Part shown: positions 16,238-23,175 of the stretch, in pieces
Layout: every line of letters starts with the position of its first letter
How positions within the stretch are numbered: the first letter of the stretch is position 1
Assembly: GCA_025058535.1 (NCBI GenBank)
Contig: JANXEL010000043.1
Location: 1 to 33,861, forward strand
DNA: 33,861 nucleotides
Direction of reading: 5' to 3'
Source: Ignisphaera sp.
Lineage (GTDB): Archaea; Thermoproteota; Thermoprotei_A; Sulfolobales; Ignisphaeraceae
Notes under the pieces: generated by a model
Told to the model about the DNA's origin: nothing
What the model saw: the letters and a program-made list of their open reading frames with translations, nothing else
Databases searched by the model: none
Translations under genes and position numbers: made by a program

Positions 16238-17291
16238 TCACGTTAATTCATTTAATAAGCTTCTTATCTAAAGTGTTAAACCTTGTATCGCATTAGGGTA
16301 TATAAGTATTCTAGGTCAACTTAATTGTTTACTTTAGGAGGTTTCTGACGTATTCTAGTATAGCCAAATTAATGCGCTCTATTACGAATTAAACTGCTAT
16401 ACCTGCACTCATTTTTCGATGGGTATGTATTTGCCGGTCTGATTGCTTTATCACTGCTATCTAAATAAAGATTCTTAAAATATCTTTCTTACTCCCTAGT
16501 CCCTAGTAAGCAACAATGGGAACAAATCTGCTAATAGCAACGATTTTAGTAGCATCTCTAAATAATACTTACAACTGTAATTCTCGATATGAAGACACCA
16601 TTCTAACGCCATAAACTTTCAGTATTCAATAGGTAGAGCCGAATCTAGAAAAGTCAAGTACACTATTTTTGAGATATCAGTAGTATAAAATGAACTGCCA
16701 CATTCAGTCTAAGGGAATTTATAACAGACAGATATTCTAACTCAGGCTCAGGCATATAGCAGAGAATTATCGCTTACTGATATAGATCTCGTCATACAAT
16801 ACGAGAATATTGAGTTATATAGAGGAGGTGATGGCTGTTCGAAATCGTTTTGCGGTTACAAGTATTGTAATTGACTGTTCTCAAGGCTACTTGTAAGTGG
16901 TCTAGTGCTAAATAATTGTGGTCTGCCAAGAGGAGTTACATAGATTAATTTAAGAGTTAAATGAGGCTGCAGATAGATGGGGGAATAAATATTGAATTAG
17001 TAGAAATAAAAGAGATTGGATCGTTTAAGGATGTCTGTACACTATGATATAATATGATTAGATGAATTGCTGCTAATACAAGTAGAACGATAGCAATTCT
17101 TAAAGCAAAGGACACAGAAAGACACTAATTATAAATGTTGAATGTAGAGCAAAAGCTCTTAAGTTAGTAATGGAGCCGCGCTTAGATGATGTTTTCCCTA
17201 AGCATCTCATGGTATCACAGGGGAAGTTTCTACTGCATTTCATAAAAAATAAATATTAGAAAGCTCAGGTGGTAGATTAATAAAAAGTAGA
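16238..17291. pseudogene. gene-free kilobase with broken coding frames (possible decayed gene or genes)
   Basis: No intact gene is seen. Plus-strand fragments look protein-like: 16516-16614 (MGTNLLIATILVAS...), 16614-16688, 16725-16943 (one frame split only by TGA at 16872), 16961-17119 (one frame split by TGA at 17045 and 17063), and 17104-17259 (51 codons including INVECRAKALKLVMEPRL). They follow one another in different frames, as in a gene or operon broken by stops and indels. GGAGGTG at 16824-16830 abuts ATG 16831, which opens only a 22-codon frame. The last fragment faintly recalls the KEOPS subunit Pcc1 in its RAKAL...EP pattern; this is a guess. Confidence 0.4.
17281..17291 (-). terminator. 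T-run after the 17292-17341 sRNA
   Basis: On the minus strand CTACTTTTTA follows the sRNA D box by a few bases, with five consecutive T at 17286-17282. Archaeal termination commonly uses such T runs. It would end transcription reading through the SpeD gene and the sRNA. Confidence 0.4.
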
Positions 17292-17341
17292 TCAGAGTAG
17301 CTCAGCTACATCACTTTTCTCAGAGCCTTTTAAATCATCAT
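17292..17341 (-). ncRNA. C/D box guide sRNA with a likely tRNA target
   Basis: A near-perfect set of boxes on the minus strand: ATGATGA (C, 17341-17335), 11-nt guide TTTAAAAGGCT, CTGA (D', 17323-17320), spacer GAAAA, GTGATGT (C', 17314-17308), 12-nt guide AGCTGAGCTACT (17307-17296), CTGA (D, 17295-17292). The second guide is the exact complement of AGUAGCUCAGCU, which contains UAGCUCAG, the usual tRNA sequence from U8 through the D stem; the D+5 rule would place the methyl group on the base equivalent to G10. It starts 5 nt after the SpeD stop codon and is followed by a T run, so it is probably processed from the SpeD mRNA. Confidence 0.85.
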
Positions 17342-17346
17342 TCTGC

Positions 17347-17790
17347 TTAGTATTGATTTTTTATGGCTTTAAAACTGCTTCTATCTGCATAGTTTACAGT
17401 ATAGTATTTCGGTTTAAGTGTGTTTATAATGTATTCAAACGCCTTCCAAGGATCACTCATTTCACCACATGTATACACGTCCACTGTAGCATATCTGTAG
17501 CTAAACCACGTATGTACTGCTATGTGACTTTCTAAAACTAGCGCTATTACAGAAACCCCACCTTTCTTGCCACCAAAGCTCCAGCTTTTAATCTCAACGA
17601 GAGTCATATTGGCCAATTTCACGGACTCTAGCACAATATTCTTTAATTTTTCTTCATCGCTAGCTATAGCTACATCTATGTCATATAGATTTCCGTACAC
17701 ATGTTTTCCAACTACTCTATCTTCATCAAATGTTTGATTGGTTCCTTCCTGGTTCATTTCAGACAGGCGCCTAACATCCAGCTGTAGCAT
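17347..17790 (-). CDS. speD: SpeD-family pyruvoyl decarboxylase proenzyme (S-adenosylmethionine or arginine decarboxylase)
   Basis: A 147-residue proenzyme. Self-cleavage before Ser88 in VLESHIAVH would give a small beta chain and a pyruvoyl-bearing alpha chain; His93 and Cys108 (VYTCG) are the usual processing and catalytic residues. GKHVYGNLY is the family N-terminal signature. Crenarchaea carry two SpeD paralogs, one an AdoMet decarboxylase for spermidine and one recruited as arginine decarboxylase; sequence by eye does not settle which this is. A TATA box at 17801-17808 predicts transcription from about 17779, after ATG 17790, so ATG 17757 (residue 12) may be the real start. A C/D sRNA follows its stop. 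Confidence 0.9.
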   Translation of the reverse strand: MLQLDVRRLSEMNQEGTNQTFDEDRVVGKHVYGNLYDIDVAIASDEEKLKNIVLESVKLANMTLVEIKSWSFGGKKGGVSVIALVLESHIAVHTWFSYRYATVDVYTCGEMSDPWKAFEYIINTLKPKYYTVNYADRSSFKAIKNQY

Positions 17791-17800
17791 TGTTAGGGGC

Positions 17801-17808
17801 TTTATAAA
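17801..17808 (-). promoter_or_regulatory. TATA box near the SpeD gene start
   Basis: TTTATAAA ends ten bases before ATG 17790. At the usual 22-27 nt spacing transcription would begin inside the annotated frame, near 17779, favouring the ATG at 17757 as translation start. If another promoter is used this does not hold. Confidence 0.4.
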
Positions 17809-17976
17809 CTCAGCGTATATGAGAATTTCAAAGTAGCTTCATCTAGAAATTAAATTGATAGAATCCTACACAAGCACAGATATATGCTACCATAATCAAT
17901 TCCTAACTACTTATCTTATATAATGGTGGAGGTGAATCTGTATTAAGGATTGATCCTAATTTGCAATGTTGAACGA

Positions 17977-18615
17977 TTAAGCTGATGTTATTTTTTGTGG
18001 ACAGAGAATTGAATATGTACAGTATCTACACTCCCATGAATATCGAGGTGCGGGTCGGCCTGTAATGACAGTCTCGACCAACTTGATCAGCTCTTCATCG
18101 CTTACTGCTCCCTTTACCTGAAATTCCACTATTCTACTAGGTGTGATGTATATCAGTAGTGCCTTATTTAGATTTGAAAGCCATAGATATAATCTCGCTT
18201 GAGTAATATGGTGCTCATGTGGTAGATTCTTATCCGAGCTGCTGGATTTAATTTCAATAATGTAATCTTTAACAATGGCATCTACACGTCCTTTTATGAT
18301 ATACGTATTGTTGTCTAAGTTTGTACGAACGCTTTTCTCGTATTCAACTTCAACCTTAATATTGTCCATTCCAAAGAGTAACTGTAGAAGTCTTTCTAGC
18401 CCTTGATGAATAATTTCACCATATAATGTAATTGGACTAAATGCCGTTCCAAGTGCTAGCTCTTTATAGAGTTTTTGATACTTATATTTCAATGGACAAT
18501 AGATGAGGTCTGTGACATAAATTTCATTTCTAAGCTTTTCCTCCAAGCGCTTTTTAGCTTCAGCCACTTTCCACGAGTATAGCAGATTAGTTATATTGAA
18601 TTCGTTTTCAATCAA
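17977..18615 (-). CDS. Cas4/RecB-like PD-(D/E)XK nuclease with Fe-S cysteines
   Basis: A 212-residue protein. A single N-terminal Cys sits in VTDLIYCPLKYKYQ, the nuclease core has GRVDAIVKDYIIEIKSSSS (motif II Asp and the ExK of motif III), a QARLYLWL helix follows (motif IV Q-x3-Y type), and the C-terminus has WECRYCTYSILCP. One early and three late cysteines are the ligands of the [4Fe-4S] cluster in Cas4 and AddB/Dna2-type nucleases. Cas4 trims DNA ends during CRISPR spacer acquisition, but no cas gene or repeat array is nearby, so this may be a stand-alone repair nuclease. Start is TTG 18615 with GGTGG about seven bases upstream. Confidence 0.85.
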   Translation of the reverse strand: MIENEFNITNLLYSWKVAEAKKRLEEKLRNEIYVTDLIYCPLKYKYQKLYKELALGTAFSPITLYGEIIHQGLERLLQLLFGMDNIKVEVEYEKSVRTNLDNNTYIIKGRVDAIVKDYIIEIKSSSSDKNLPHEHHITQARLYLWLSNLNKALLIYITPSRIVEFQVKGAVSDEELIKLVETVITGRPAPRYSWECRYCTYSILCPQKITSA

Positions 18616-18716
18616 GTTCTTCCACCGGTTTTCGCAGTCTCATCTCTCATATAAATTCTCTACGGGGTACCAATTTGCTGAAAATTTATATAGTGTAATT
18701 AAGCTTCTCTAAACAT

Positions 18717-18726
18717 GCTTAAAAGT
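18717..18726 (+). promoter_or_regulatory. TATA-like box of the 18743 sRNA
   Basis: GCTTAAAAGT is centred about 22 bases before the C box at 18743, the distance expected for a transcript starting just ahead of the sRNA. Confidence 0.4.
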
Positions 18727-18742
18727 ACTTGAAACAAAGTAA

Positions 18743-18793
18743 GTGATGAGGGGACCACGGTCTGAAGTAATGATGTTGAATACTTGTGGCTGA
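18743..18793 (+). ncRNA. C/D box guide sRNA
   Basis: All four boxes fit: GTGATGA (C, 18743-18749), 12-nt guide GGGGACCACGGT, CTGA (D', 18762-18765), 4-nt spacer AGTA, ATGATGT (C', 18770-18776), 13-nt guide TGAATACTTGTGG (18777-18789), CTGA (D, 18790-18793). Predicted targets are ACCGUGGUCCCC, modified at its fifth base U, and CCACAAGUAUUCA, modified at its fifth base A; I cannot place them in rRNA from memory. It has its own TATA-like element and ends 5 nt before the ATG of the DUF1152 gene. Confidence 0.88.
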
Positions 18794-18798
18794 GAAGC

Positions 18799-19833
18799 AT
18801 GAGAGAACTTTGCCTATCTATACCTAATAGTAGGAGGGCGCTATTTCTTGCAATAGGTGGTGGAGGCGATATCATTCTAACTACAGTGCTTGCATTATCC
18901 TATGAAAGATGTGGTGGTATTGCATTCATTGGAGGGATTGTTTGGGAGAGATATGTTGTTGATCCAATTCCAGGACCAATCCCTCTATCCGATTTTAGAA
19001 ACGTTGATACTGAGCACCACAATTATATCGCTGTGAACCCTGAAAGCTATGCCATCAGAAACGGAAATATAATTATTCCGCAGATTGTTAGGGTATCTAA
19101 AGTTATTAATAGAAGGATGTATGTTTTTGATATACACAGTGGTCCGAAGACACTAGCTGATGCTCTCAGGCATTTTATTAACCTAGAAAAGATTGATTAT
19201 GTTGTAGGTGTCGATGTAGGTGGCGACTCTATAGCTACAGGATTTGAAGAGTCTTTATGGAGCCCTTTGGCGGATGCGATAAGTGTTGCTGCACTAGCTC
19301 ATATTAACAATGCATATTTAGCTTTAGCTAGCCCAGGTGCCGATGGTGAGCTTGACGTAGAATACATACTTGCCAGAATCTCGAGATTAGCAAGATTCAA
19401 CGGTCTTATTGGGGGGTACGTCTTAGGGCACAAAGACGCCGAGCTGCTTGAGACCTTGGTTAGGGATAGTGTTTCTGAAGCAAGCAGAGCCGCGTTAAAG
19501 GCATTTAAAGGTGAATACGGTGTTCTTGATATACGCTCAGGAAGCCGCAAAGCCAATATTTCACCCCTCTCCCTTGTTGTTTTCATACTGGACGCTACCA
19601 TCGTTGCTAGAGACAGTGTGGCCAGATTCATATATGATGCTAGTAGTATTGCTGAAGCAAGAAGTATTTTAAATGCTATGAACATCTATACTGAGCTGGA
19701 TCTGGAAGAAGATTTATATGAGGAAATTTTAAATGGTAAAAGAATAGATGAAATAAATTTGTATGATATCAGAAAAAAAGGTAGACAAAGGCTCGCTCTT
19801 AGACATTTTATAGATGGGCCGAAAATTACGTGA
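18799..19833 (+). CDS. DUF1152 family protein
   Basis: A protein of about 344 residues that matches the archaeal DUF1152 family: an N-terminal nucleotide-binding-like glycine loop LFLAIGGGGDIILTT, a buried acidic motif VVGVDVGGDSIATGFE near the middle, and LASPGADGELDVEYI. The glycine-rich loop and alternating strands suggest a Rossmann-like fold, but the substrate and reaction are unknown. A TTG at 18784 would extend the frame by five residues but lies inside the C/D sRNA, so ATG 18799 is preferred. If one transcript makes both, sRNA maturation would leave the mRNA almost leaderless. Confidence 0.85.
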   Translation: MRELCLSIPNSRRALFLAIGGGGDIILTTVLALSYERCGGIAFIGGIVWERYVVDPIPGPIPLSDFRNVDTEHHNYIAVNPESYAIRNGNIIIPQIVRVSKVINRRMYVFDIHSGPKTLADALRHFINLEKIDYVVGVDVGGDSIATGFEESLWSPLADAISVAALAHINNAYLALASPGADGELDVEYILARISRLARFNGLIGGYVLGHKDAELLETLVRDSVSEASRAALKAFKGEYGVLDIRSGSRKANISPLSLVVFILDATIVARDSVARFIYDASSIAEARSILNAMNIYTELDLEEDLYEEILNGKRIDEINLYDIRKKGRQRLALRHFIDGPKIT

Positions 19834-19900
19834 GAGTCTGCTGATGGAACATTAAGATTTTGTGTCCTCCATTGTTAAAGCGGCACGTATGTATAATTTA

Positions 19901-19948
19901 TCAGTAACACGGGTTTTCATCATGCTCAGTTACAGCCGTGATCATCAT
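19901..19948 (-). ncRNA. C/D box guide sRNA
   Basis: Both halves are textbook on the minus strand: ATGATGA (C, 19948-19942), 12-nt guide TCACGGCTGTAA, CTGA (D', 19929-19926), 2-nt spacer GC, ATGATGA (C', 19923-19917), 12-nt guide AAACCCGTGTTA, CTGA (D, 19904-19901). Predicted targets are UUACAGCCGUGA and UAACACGGGUUU, each modified at the fifth base, A. The second resembles the UAACACG of the 16S rRNA region near E. coli position 110 for seven bases only. It lies 34 nt after the stop of the winged-helix gene on the same strand, in a convergent gap. Confidence 0.88.
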
Positions 19949-19982
19949 ACTGAATAGCTAATCTACATCTCAGCTAAAAACT

Positions 19983-20237
19983 CTATCTTCTTATTCTTTT
20001 ATATAGTTTAACTAAAACTTGACCAACCAATGTAAGTTTGTACCTACCCCTTCTGGTTCTTTTCAGAAAACCTTCTCTTCTCAATTTCTTTACAATACTC
20101 TTGGCTCTACTTACATCAATATTCCATAGCTCAGCCAGCTCTTCAAGACTAAAGGAAGCTTTTGAGACAGTATCAAGCACTTCCGTATAAGCAATTAAAG
20201 CTTCAAGCTTTGCTATGTATGAAGAATCTAACGACAT
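19983..20237 (-). CDS. winged-helix DNA-binding protein
   Basis: About 84 residues forming a single winged helix-turn-helix: FSLEELAELWNIDVSRAKSIVKKLRREGFLKRTRRGRYKLT is the recognition helix plus wing, followed by a short basic helix. It is probably a transcription regulator or a partner of the TIP49 ATPase encoded 14-26 nt upstream on the same strand. The longest frame starts at TTG 20249, but ATG 20237 follows GGTAGTGA and is preferred; GTG 20243 is another choice. An sRNA gene follows. Fold is clear, target unknown. Confidence 0.8.
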   Translation of the reverse strand: MSLDSSYIAKLEALIAYTEVLDTVSKASFSLEELAELWNIDVSRAKSIVKKLRREGFLKRTRRGRYKLTLVGQVLVKLYKRIRR

Positions 20238-20262
20238 GTTCACTACCAAATTATCTCAAAAG

Positions 20263-21651
20263 TTACTTAATTAATTTTGCTTCCCATTTTTTCGTGAGCT
20301 CTACACTTTGCGTAACATCTATAAATAACTTTGCTGCCTCTTCAATATCTTCCGCTTTAACTTCGTCTCTCTCCTTTCTTTCTGCAATAACTCTAGCTGG
20401 ATGGATAAGTTGTATTGAGTACCTCAGACTTCTTTCACTAGCTATTTTAACAAGAACATCTATCGCATCTTTGGAAAGTTTTATTCCCTCTTCATCTGCT
20501 CTAATCACTATTATTTCTCTCATTTCGTCAGGCGTGTACGGTCTTACTGGTATGATGAGGAGTCGATCCAATAAATCCAGAGGTATTCCATGTGGTGATT
20601 CTATCTCTGTTCCCCTGACTTTAGTTACACCTCTATTGGTGGCCATTATTATTATTGGCGAGAATTCGCTCTCCATAACTCTTGTCAAGAAACTAAACGA
20701 CTCTATATCGAGCATATGAACATCGTCTATAAATAAAACCCCGGGCACCAGTGTAACCTTACCCTCACCTAAAATCTTTCTAACTTGCTCATCTACAGCC
20801 TTTCTTATCTCAGGATCTATTTCTTTCTCTTCGCTGCCTATACCTATAAATGAAATTATTGCTGCTTTTCTTTGAGCAACATAGGCTTCATCAAGATCAT
20901 GCAATGTTACTGTTCTAACAATCTCCTTCTCCTTAAATATCTTACCCTTTGGCATTTCCTCTAGGACTTTGTAAGTCTCTATATCATAGTACTTAGCCTT
21001 CTCAACACCTTTGACCCTACCTAGCTTATAAACTTCCCCACTATCAGCATCAATACTTACCAGATCTCCTTTTTTAATGCTAAATTGCATTAGCTGTAGA
21101 GCTATAGACTGATCCACCTCCAATGTTCTTTCATCATCTTTAGTTGTAAGCGTTACTCTGGCAGATCTCGGGATCTTAGTATATGGATTGAATGGGTGAG
21201 GCGCTAATGCGAACTTTATCTCCTTTACAACCCCTTCGTACACTCTTCTAATTTCTCTAAATCTTATACCGATAGCCCTTCTCACAGCTCTCATCAAAAT
21301 CTCAGTCTTCTTCACCTCCGCTGAATATAGCTCTGCCCCATTCAACATTACAAACGGTGTATCCTCACCTAACTCTCTGGCAATAGCTATAGCCAAGGCC
21401 GTTTTACCTGAACCTGGAGGACCTACAAAGAGTATCGCTCTGCCTGCGAGTCTGCCATCCTTAATCATTTTAACAATAATACCCGCCGATCTTCTTGCTT
21501 CTACTTGCCCTACAAATCCATCCGCTACCTGTATGGGTTCACCCCTATCATCTAAACCAAGCCCCTGTATGTGACTGTGTGCACTAATTCTCTTAAGTAC
21601 CTCCCTTCTACTCTCATCCTTAACTTCCCTGATCATACTCACCATTACCAC
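20263..21651 (-). CDS. TIP49/RuvB-like AAA+ ATPase (Rvb1/Rvb2 homologue)
   Basis: A 462-residue AAA+ protein. Walker A is GPPGSGKT at residues 77-84; Walker B is VLFIDDVHMLD near 300; sensor 1 lies in IIMATNRG and the arginine-finger/lid region in LLDRLLIIP. Between the Walker motifs is a long insertion of about 170 residues with beta strands, the OB-fold domain II that distinguishes TIP49 from bacterial RuvB. Eukaryotic relatives form hexamers in chromatin remodelling and snoRNP assembly; the archaeal role is unsettled. A link to C/D RNP assembly is tempting given the guide RNAs nearby, but is speculation. GTG 21651, ATG 21645 and ATG 21636 are all possible starts, with GGGTGGT just upstream. 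Confidence 0.95.
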   Translation of the reverse strand: MVMVSMIREVKDESRREVLKRISAHSHIQGLGLDDRGEPIQVADGFVGQVEARRSAGIIVKMIKDGRLAGRAILFVGPPGSGKTALAIAIARELGEDTPFVMLNGAELYSAEVKKTEILMRAVRRAIGIRFREIRRVYEGVVKEIKFALAPHPFNPYTKIPRSARVTLTTKDDERTLEVDQSIALQLMQFSIKKGDLVSIDADSGEVYKLGRVKGVEKAKYYDIETYKVLEEMPKGKIFKEKEIVRTVTLHDLDEAYVAQRKAAIISFIGIGSEEKEIDPEIRKAVDEQVRKILGEGKVTLVPGVLFIDDVHMLDIESFSFLTRVMESEFSPIIIMATNRGVTKVRGTEIESPHGIPLDLLDRLLIIPVRPYTPDEMREIIVIRADEEGIKLSKDAIDVLVKIASERSLRYSIQLIHPARVIAERKERDEVKAEDIEEAAKLFIDVTQSVELTKKWEAKLIK

Positions 21652-21706
21652 CCTATATCATGGGTACTGACACTCTCATATTATTACAGACGACTTAAAT
21701 ACTTTA

Positions 21707-23089
21707 TTAATAATAATCTTTCGAGGAATATCTATTCAATTCATGAGCATAAAATAGTGATACTATAAATATGACAAGCAAAATTATGTTTCGTATAGAT
21801 ACAATCCATTGAACCGGGGAATATATAGATAGAGGGTTCTGTTCCAACGATAAACCATGAATATACTTGGATAACCACATCCTCAATTCATAATCCTTAA
21901 AAAATGTAATTATAATAGTTGAATTACATAAATCGGCAACTGAATACAGCAACAAAAGTCTTCTCCTATAAGCCAGCATTAGTAAAGCTAATGGTGTTAT
22001 GAGCATCCACATCTGGGGTTTAAATACATAGTTAAAAATTGTTGTAGACGTTATTGTGAGAAACATTGAACAGATAAATAATTTTATACTTTTTAATTGA
22101 ATTGTAAGGATTGTAAGAACAGTTGTGGTGAGTAGTATTATGTATAGAACTTTATGCGTAGAACTAAGTATATCTGGAATTAACAATAGATAAAGACAAT
22201 TTTCACAGTAGTGCGAAGTATAAAGTGCTAAAACATCTTGGAGACCTTTGGGTCCAGCAGAAAGGTAGACGATGATGTTAGGCACTATGATAATTGATAT
22301 TAAGGTTAGTGCAAGCTTTGTAAATAGCCTTGGGTAAAATTGGCTGTTTCGGATTAATTGTATTAACTCATACACTATGACAACCACAGGTATAGCCATT
22401 AGCATATTACACACTATTGATAAACCGAATAATACAAAGGAGATTACTAGGTAACGGGTATTTGAATTAAAAAACATGCTTTTTGCATACAAATAGAATG
22501 CCATAAAAGCTAGTGATATCGTCAGTATATCCCAGCCATACGTAGCGTAGATAATTGTTGAAGGTAACAGTGGTAACAGTAGCGATAATTTAAGCTCTAG
22601 GTTCAGTAGTTCCACTAGTTTTACAAAATTAATCACAAGTAGAATAAAGGCTATCGCTATAATTGTTATATTCAGGATGTAGTTAACCCTTGCCAGATCA
22701 TCTAGATAGTACTTGTAAGCAATAACATCATACTTCTGAGGTAAAACAATGTGTATAGCAGCACATGTTGTTACATACCATATACCTCCTATAAGTGGGG
22801 GGTGCTCAAACTTGTAATCAGTATATGGTATTGGGCACAGTTTCACACCTTCTATGAGGCTCTTAAACTTGGCATTGTTATACCACACTCTACTTAGCTC
22901 CACAGGATCATTGAGAAGAGCTGAATCGAACAACCTGTAGAATGTGCCATAGGTTATATCAGTATATTTAAGTCCAAAATTTTCAAAGTATATGTATGTT
23001 TTTGGCAAGTGAATGTATGTAGAAATAACTAAAGCTATAATTGTACCAACAATCGTTAACTTCTTAACGTCAGCGACAATATTCTTCAT
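21707..23089 (-). CDS. polytopic membrane protein, probable GT-C glycosyltransferase
   Basis: A 460-residue protein with about ten to twelve hydrophobic helices. After the first helix (residues 12-30) comes a large outside loop containing YTDI and YTDYKFEHPPLIGG; an acidic pair plus an H-P-P motif in the first loop is typical of GT-C enzymes, which use polyprenyl-phosphate sugars to glycosylate lipids or proteins outside the membrane. A second outside loop with a Cys pair (HYCENCLY) could form a disulfide. It is divergent from the next gene, which has the same EHPP motif, sharing an 86-nt promoter region. Sugar and acceptor are unknown. Confidence 0.7.
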   Translation of the reverse strand: MKNIVADVKKLTIVGTIIALVISTYIHLPKTYIYFENFGLKYTDITYGTFYRLFDSALLNDPVELSRVWYNNAKFKSLIEGVKLCPIPYTDYKFEHPPLIGGIWYVTTCAAIHIVLPQKYDVIAYKYYLDDLARVNYILNITIIAIAFILLVINFVKLVELLNLELKLSLLLPLLPSTIIYATYGWDILTISLAFMAFYLYAKSMFFNSNTRYLVISFVLFGLSIVCNMLMAIPVVVIVYELIQLIRNSQFYPRLFTKLALTLISIIIVPNIIVYLSAGPKGLQDVLALYTSHYCENCLYLLLIPDILSSTHKVLYIILLTTTVLTILTIQLKSIKLFICSMFLTITSTTIFNYVFKPQMWMLITPLALLMLAYRRRLLLLYSVADLCNSTIIITFFKDYELRMWLSKYIHGLSLEQNPLSIYSPVQWIVSIRNIILLVIFIVSLFYAHELNRYSSKDYY

Positions 23090-23175
23090 ACACTATCCCT
23101 TTATAAATTTTTAACTTTCAAATAATATATCTCTTATTAGATAGTAATAGTACACGATACAGAGATGAATAAATT

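Noticed and set aside
16835-16850. GTTCGAAAT as a T loop of a tRNA or tRNA fragment
   Set aside because: No five-base-pair stem around it and no tRNA shape upstream; it lies in the decayed coding block.
16725-17119. TGA-only interruptions as selenocysteine codons
   Set aside because: No SECIS-like hairpin was seen, selenoproteins are not expected in crenarchaea, and frameshifts are also present; decay is simpler.
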